From NCBI GenBank assembly GCA_034336665.1, contig JAPFBE010000003.1, forward strand, positions 60,121,352 through 60,185,351: a stretch of DNA of 64,000 bases. The letters are read 5' to 3'. Both the position numbers and the translations under genes were made by a program. The first letter of the stretch is position 1, and every line of letters begins with the position of its first letter. The stretch comes from Luscinia megarhynchos. Lineage: Eukaryota; Chordata; Aves; Passeriformes; Turdidae. The notes under the pieces were generated by a model. The model worked only from the letters and a program-made list of their open reading frames with translations. It was not told the origin of the DNA and searched no databases. Of this stretch, positions 61,301-64,000 are shown piece by piece.

Positions 61301-64000
61301 TGAGTAGTTATCTTCCTGCTATGATTTTCAGCCTGTTTTCTTCAGAGGTGTAGTTTACACAGGCCTGCATCATTCAGTGTCTTTACCATGCCCAAACCAC
61401 TGAGCCTTGGTGCACCAGAGCTGGGGACGGCTCAGCCTCAGCAGCAGCAGCTGCATCCCAGCCTGGATGTGGGTTTGCTGTGCCCATGCTCCTAAGAGAT
61501 ATCAGCCAGTCCTTCCCTCTGCCTTGTCTCCCTCCCAGGTAGCGGCACGTCCATCCCCAGGGAAAGTCTGTGTGTGATCCAAAGGGGCAGACAAGGAATC
61601 ACTGGTGTGCCACAAAAGCAAGAGTCCCAGGCTAACCTGCAGCTGCCAGGTGGGTTTCGGGTGTAGAGGTGACCAAGCTGAAAACAGGGAGCTCCCAGTG
61701 CTGCCTGCAATGGAGGCAAGAAATTGGGAAAAAGAGTCAAAGTCCCTCTTCATAAAAAATATCCTGAACCCCCACCTTGGCCTGTGTGGAAATCCACCTG
61801 AAGTGTTATGAAAGCCTGCTCTAACCCACTTTGTTTGCTGATCACATGTGAGCAGCCTTGGGAAAAATAAAACAACTCTTGCTTCTAGTTGTTTTCTTCT
61901 TTGTCCATTACAATTTCATTTTCCTAAGATTAAGGAGAAAAAAATTGAAGACCCAAACAGCCTCATGTTTCTGAACATTTTGCAGCAGCAGAATGAAACA
62001 AAATGAAACAACCCCTTAAATTATTGCATTTTCAAAAAGAATCATCATCTCATTGTGCAGATGGTGTGCGCCAGGGCCTCATTAGCATCTTGCTCTATTT
62101 TTAGTCCCTCTTCTTGCTGCACATGAAATCTGGCTGTATTAAAGGAGTTGCCACAATGCCTTCCCCAAACATCATTCTGGTCCACAAAAGGCACTCTGCC
62201 CCTTTAAGGGGTTTAAGGCACAGTTGACTTCTCTGCAAATCAGTGTCTGCTCTGCAACCACCAGTGTGTTTGTTCAGGGGCAAATGGAGGAAAATCACCT
62301 CTCACATCTCCTTCTTCCACCATCAGCATCTTTTTTTTCTGTTCCTGCTGTGAAGAAAGTTGTCAGTCCTGAAAGCATAGAGCTCTCCTGTTTGAACTTT
62401 GGTGAAAGAAAGGCTAGGATTGCTCTGGCAGGCCATAGAAATGAGGACAATGAAAATCAAATTTTCTGTTTGCTGCTGAACTGGAGCCCAGTGCTAACCC
62501 ACAGCCCAGGGTGCTCCTTTGGTAACCTTTTGTTGTTGCCAGCTGGTAAATGAATGACCTTCCTAGGCAATTTTAACACAAGCACAAAGTACCTTTGCTC
62601 CTAGCCTGTGGTGTTTGGGACAAGTTTCTGTCTGGTTTTCCTGGAGATTTGAGCCCTCAAAAGAGTGGAGGCTGATGTGAACAATGTAAAGATTTTATTC
62701 CTTGCCTCCTGAAGTCGATGTCAAAATACCTGAAATGCATCACATCCTCAAAGTGCCCTTACCTCCACCCTCCACAAGAGAAACTGCAGGTCACCTGAGC
62801 AAATGCAGACACTTACCTTCCACTTGTCTAAAATCAAAGGGGGTAACACCCATGCTTCATGCCCAATGGGAGAAATTCGTTCTTGTAGTCCCTTCAAGCC
62901 CACTTCCATTTGCAGATACAGCAGGAAATTTCAGGTGCCTCCACTCTGGACCAGATACAGCTCTCTTTCACTTTTTTCCTGAATTATTTGACATGAGCTC
63001 CATGTCCCTTGCAGCTGAGTTCCAGAGGAAAGAATGGTAATGAGGCAGTAATTTGTATGAGAACAACAGGTCAGCTGAAGGTATCCTGCTCTGAGAAGAG
63101 GCTGGAGGTTGCTTCAATAAACCATGAATATTCATCTTGCATGTCTGGTCAGTTTTGATCACTCAGCTGAATTTTCAAGGCAATTCCTATCAAGCTTCAT
63201 GAGCGCCTGAAACAGCTTTTGGCAATAAGAAGGCAAAGAAAAAAATGATGTTAAAAGGGATTGACAGGCAATAGGGTTAGAGATCCTGCCCAAATTTGAT
63301 CTTGCAAATAACCAACCTAAAATTAAGTAATTAATCTGTGAAGGCTTTTGATAACTCATGTGGTAATGCTAAAGTATATTCCCTGTTAACTGTCCAGAAG
63401 AAAAAAATCCAAACAGACAAAAATCAATGCCCAAAGCCTGCAAGAAATGAGGAGCAAATTCATGTTGATTCCATTTAATGAAATGACAGAAAGATTAGAA
63501 AATGCCAAGAGCCACTTTCTTTGCTTTCCCACAGGACCAAATTTGGGCTAGGCACAAGTCCCAACTCTGATTCCTATGTGGATTGTCAAGCTCCTACCAC
63601 AAATTGCAGGTGGTGCTAAATCCAGCTCATGAGGGACAGTCCAAGCAGGAGTACAGGGACCTCTGTTTTGCCTTTAGTGATGGTGACACTTTTCTCTTCA
63701 AACCAGTTGTGACTGTAGAAGATTAAATGTAGCAAACAAATTGTAAGACAAGCTTTAGCAGGCAGTGCATTTTGGCAATTTTTCTTTTCTTTTCTTCCTA
63801 GTATTTAATTTTAACTGTCTCATGATGCAGCACCCTCTTCATAAAGTAGTCCCCCAGTGCAAGCAGGTGATACAAGCTGAGAATATCAAATAGGATTTGC
63901 ATGGCACACATTGTGAAATGTTTTCTAGATACCCATAGAAATGTTTATTGCTGCTCTTTCATGTAATGCATCATCATAAGAATTTCTAGAAGATTATATA
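58313..64000. other. Gene-poor stretch to the window end
   Basis: No gene or repeat family is supported. An interrupted CA-rich patch lies at about 60702-60729 and poly-A runs occur near 61277-61291. Overlapping open frames (61492-61753 and 62224-62553) show no motif. Confidence 0.45.

Noticed and set aside
1..64000. CRISPR arrays, tRNA or rRNA genes, bacterial or phage genes, biosynthetic clusters
   Set aside because: I saw none; the sequence reads as ordinary bird intergenic and intronic DNA with retroelements.

Overview
The window looks like bird genomic DNA, most likely from a songbird. It is AT-moderate and gene-poor. It carries several decayed CR1 LINE copies, including two with the CR1 3' signature of tandem ATTCTATGAT-type octamers. 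It also has a solo endogenous-retrovirus LTR of the passerine type beginning TGTCCTGGTTTAGG, several microsatellites and long stretches of single-copy DNA. I see no bacterial or viral gene organisation, no CRISPR array and no operon.

One gene is recognised with confidence: the large last coding exon of CBY2 (SPERT/NURIT, the spermatid-associated member of the Chibby family) on the + strand at 41809-42810. It has a good splice acceptor just upstream and a polyadenylation signal 65 bases after the stop. Its reading frame changes once, between about 41959 and 42020, so the copy is either frameshifted or carries a sequencing indel.

On the - strand, in the left third, I assembled by eye a chain of candidate exons: 18355-18411, 17202-17556, 13370-13427, 10017-10051, 6626-6718, 6384-6533 and possibly 6043-6116. 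Their AG/GT borders and codon phases fit from one to the next. The strongest members are 17202-17556, 13370-13427 and the pair 6626-6718/6384-6533, which is separated by a 92-bp GT-AG intron. I do not recognise the protein by sequence. In human 13q14 the - strand neighbour upstream of CBY2 is ERICH6B, so an ERICH6B-like gene is the natural hypothesis. This gene also shows a frameshift (17202-17556) and a possible in-frame stop (18355-18411).

Layout: 1-6 kb, single-copy DNA with two CR1 copies; 6-18.4 kb, the candidate - strand gene with CR1 copies and a TCTA array in or near its introns; 19.5-20.2 kb, an old inverted CR1; 20-34 kb, featureless; 34.4-35.2 kb, an internally deleted CR1 that keeps the end of ORF1; 35.2-35.6 kb, an AT-rich block resembling a conserved non-coding element; 41.8-42.9 kb, CBY2; 45.1-45.7 kb, solo LTR; 47.3-48.5 kb, CR1 reverse-transcriptase fragment; 48.7-49.5 kb, a second AT-rich block; 53.6 kb, an alternating purine/pyrimidine repeat with a perfect palindrome; 57.7-58.3 kb, an LTR-like tail followed by a 273-bp GGAGA array; to 64 kb, nothing clear. 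I found no convincing new biological system. The points most worth checking are the two gene-disrupting frameshifts and the cryptic - strand gene.
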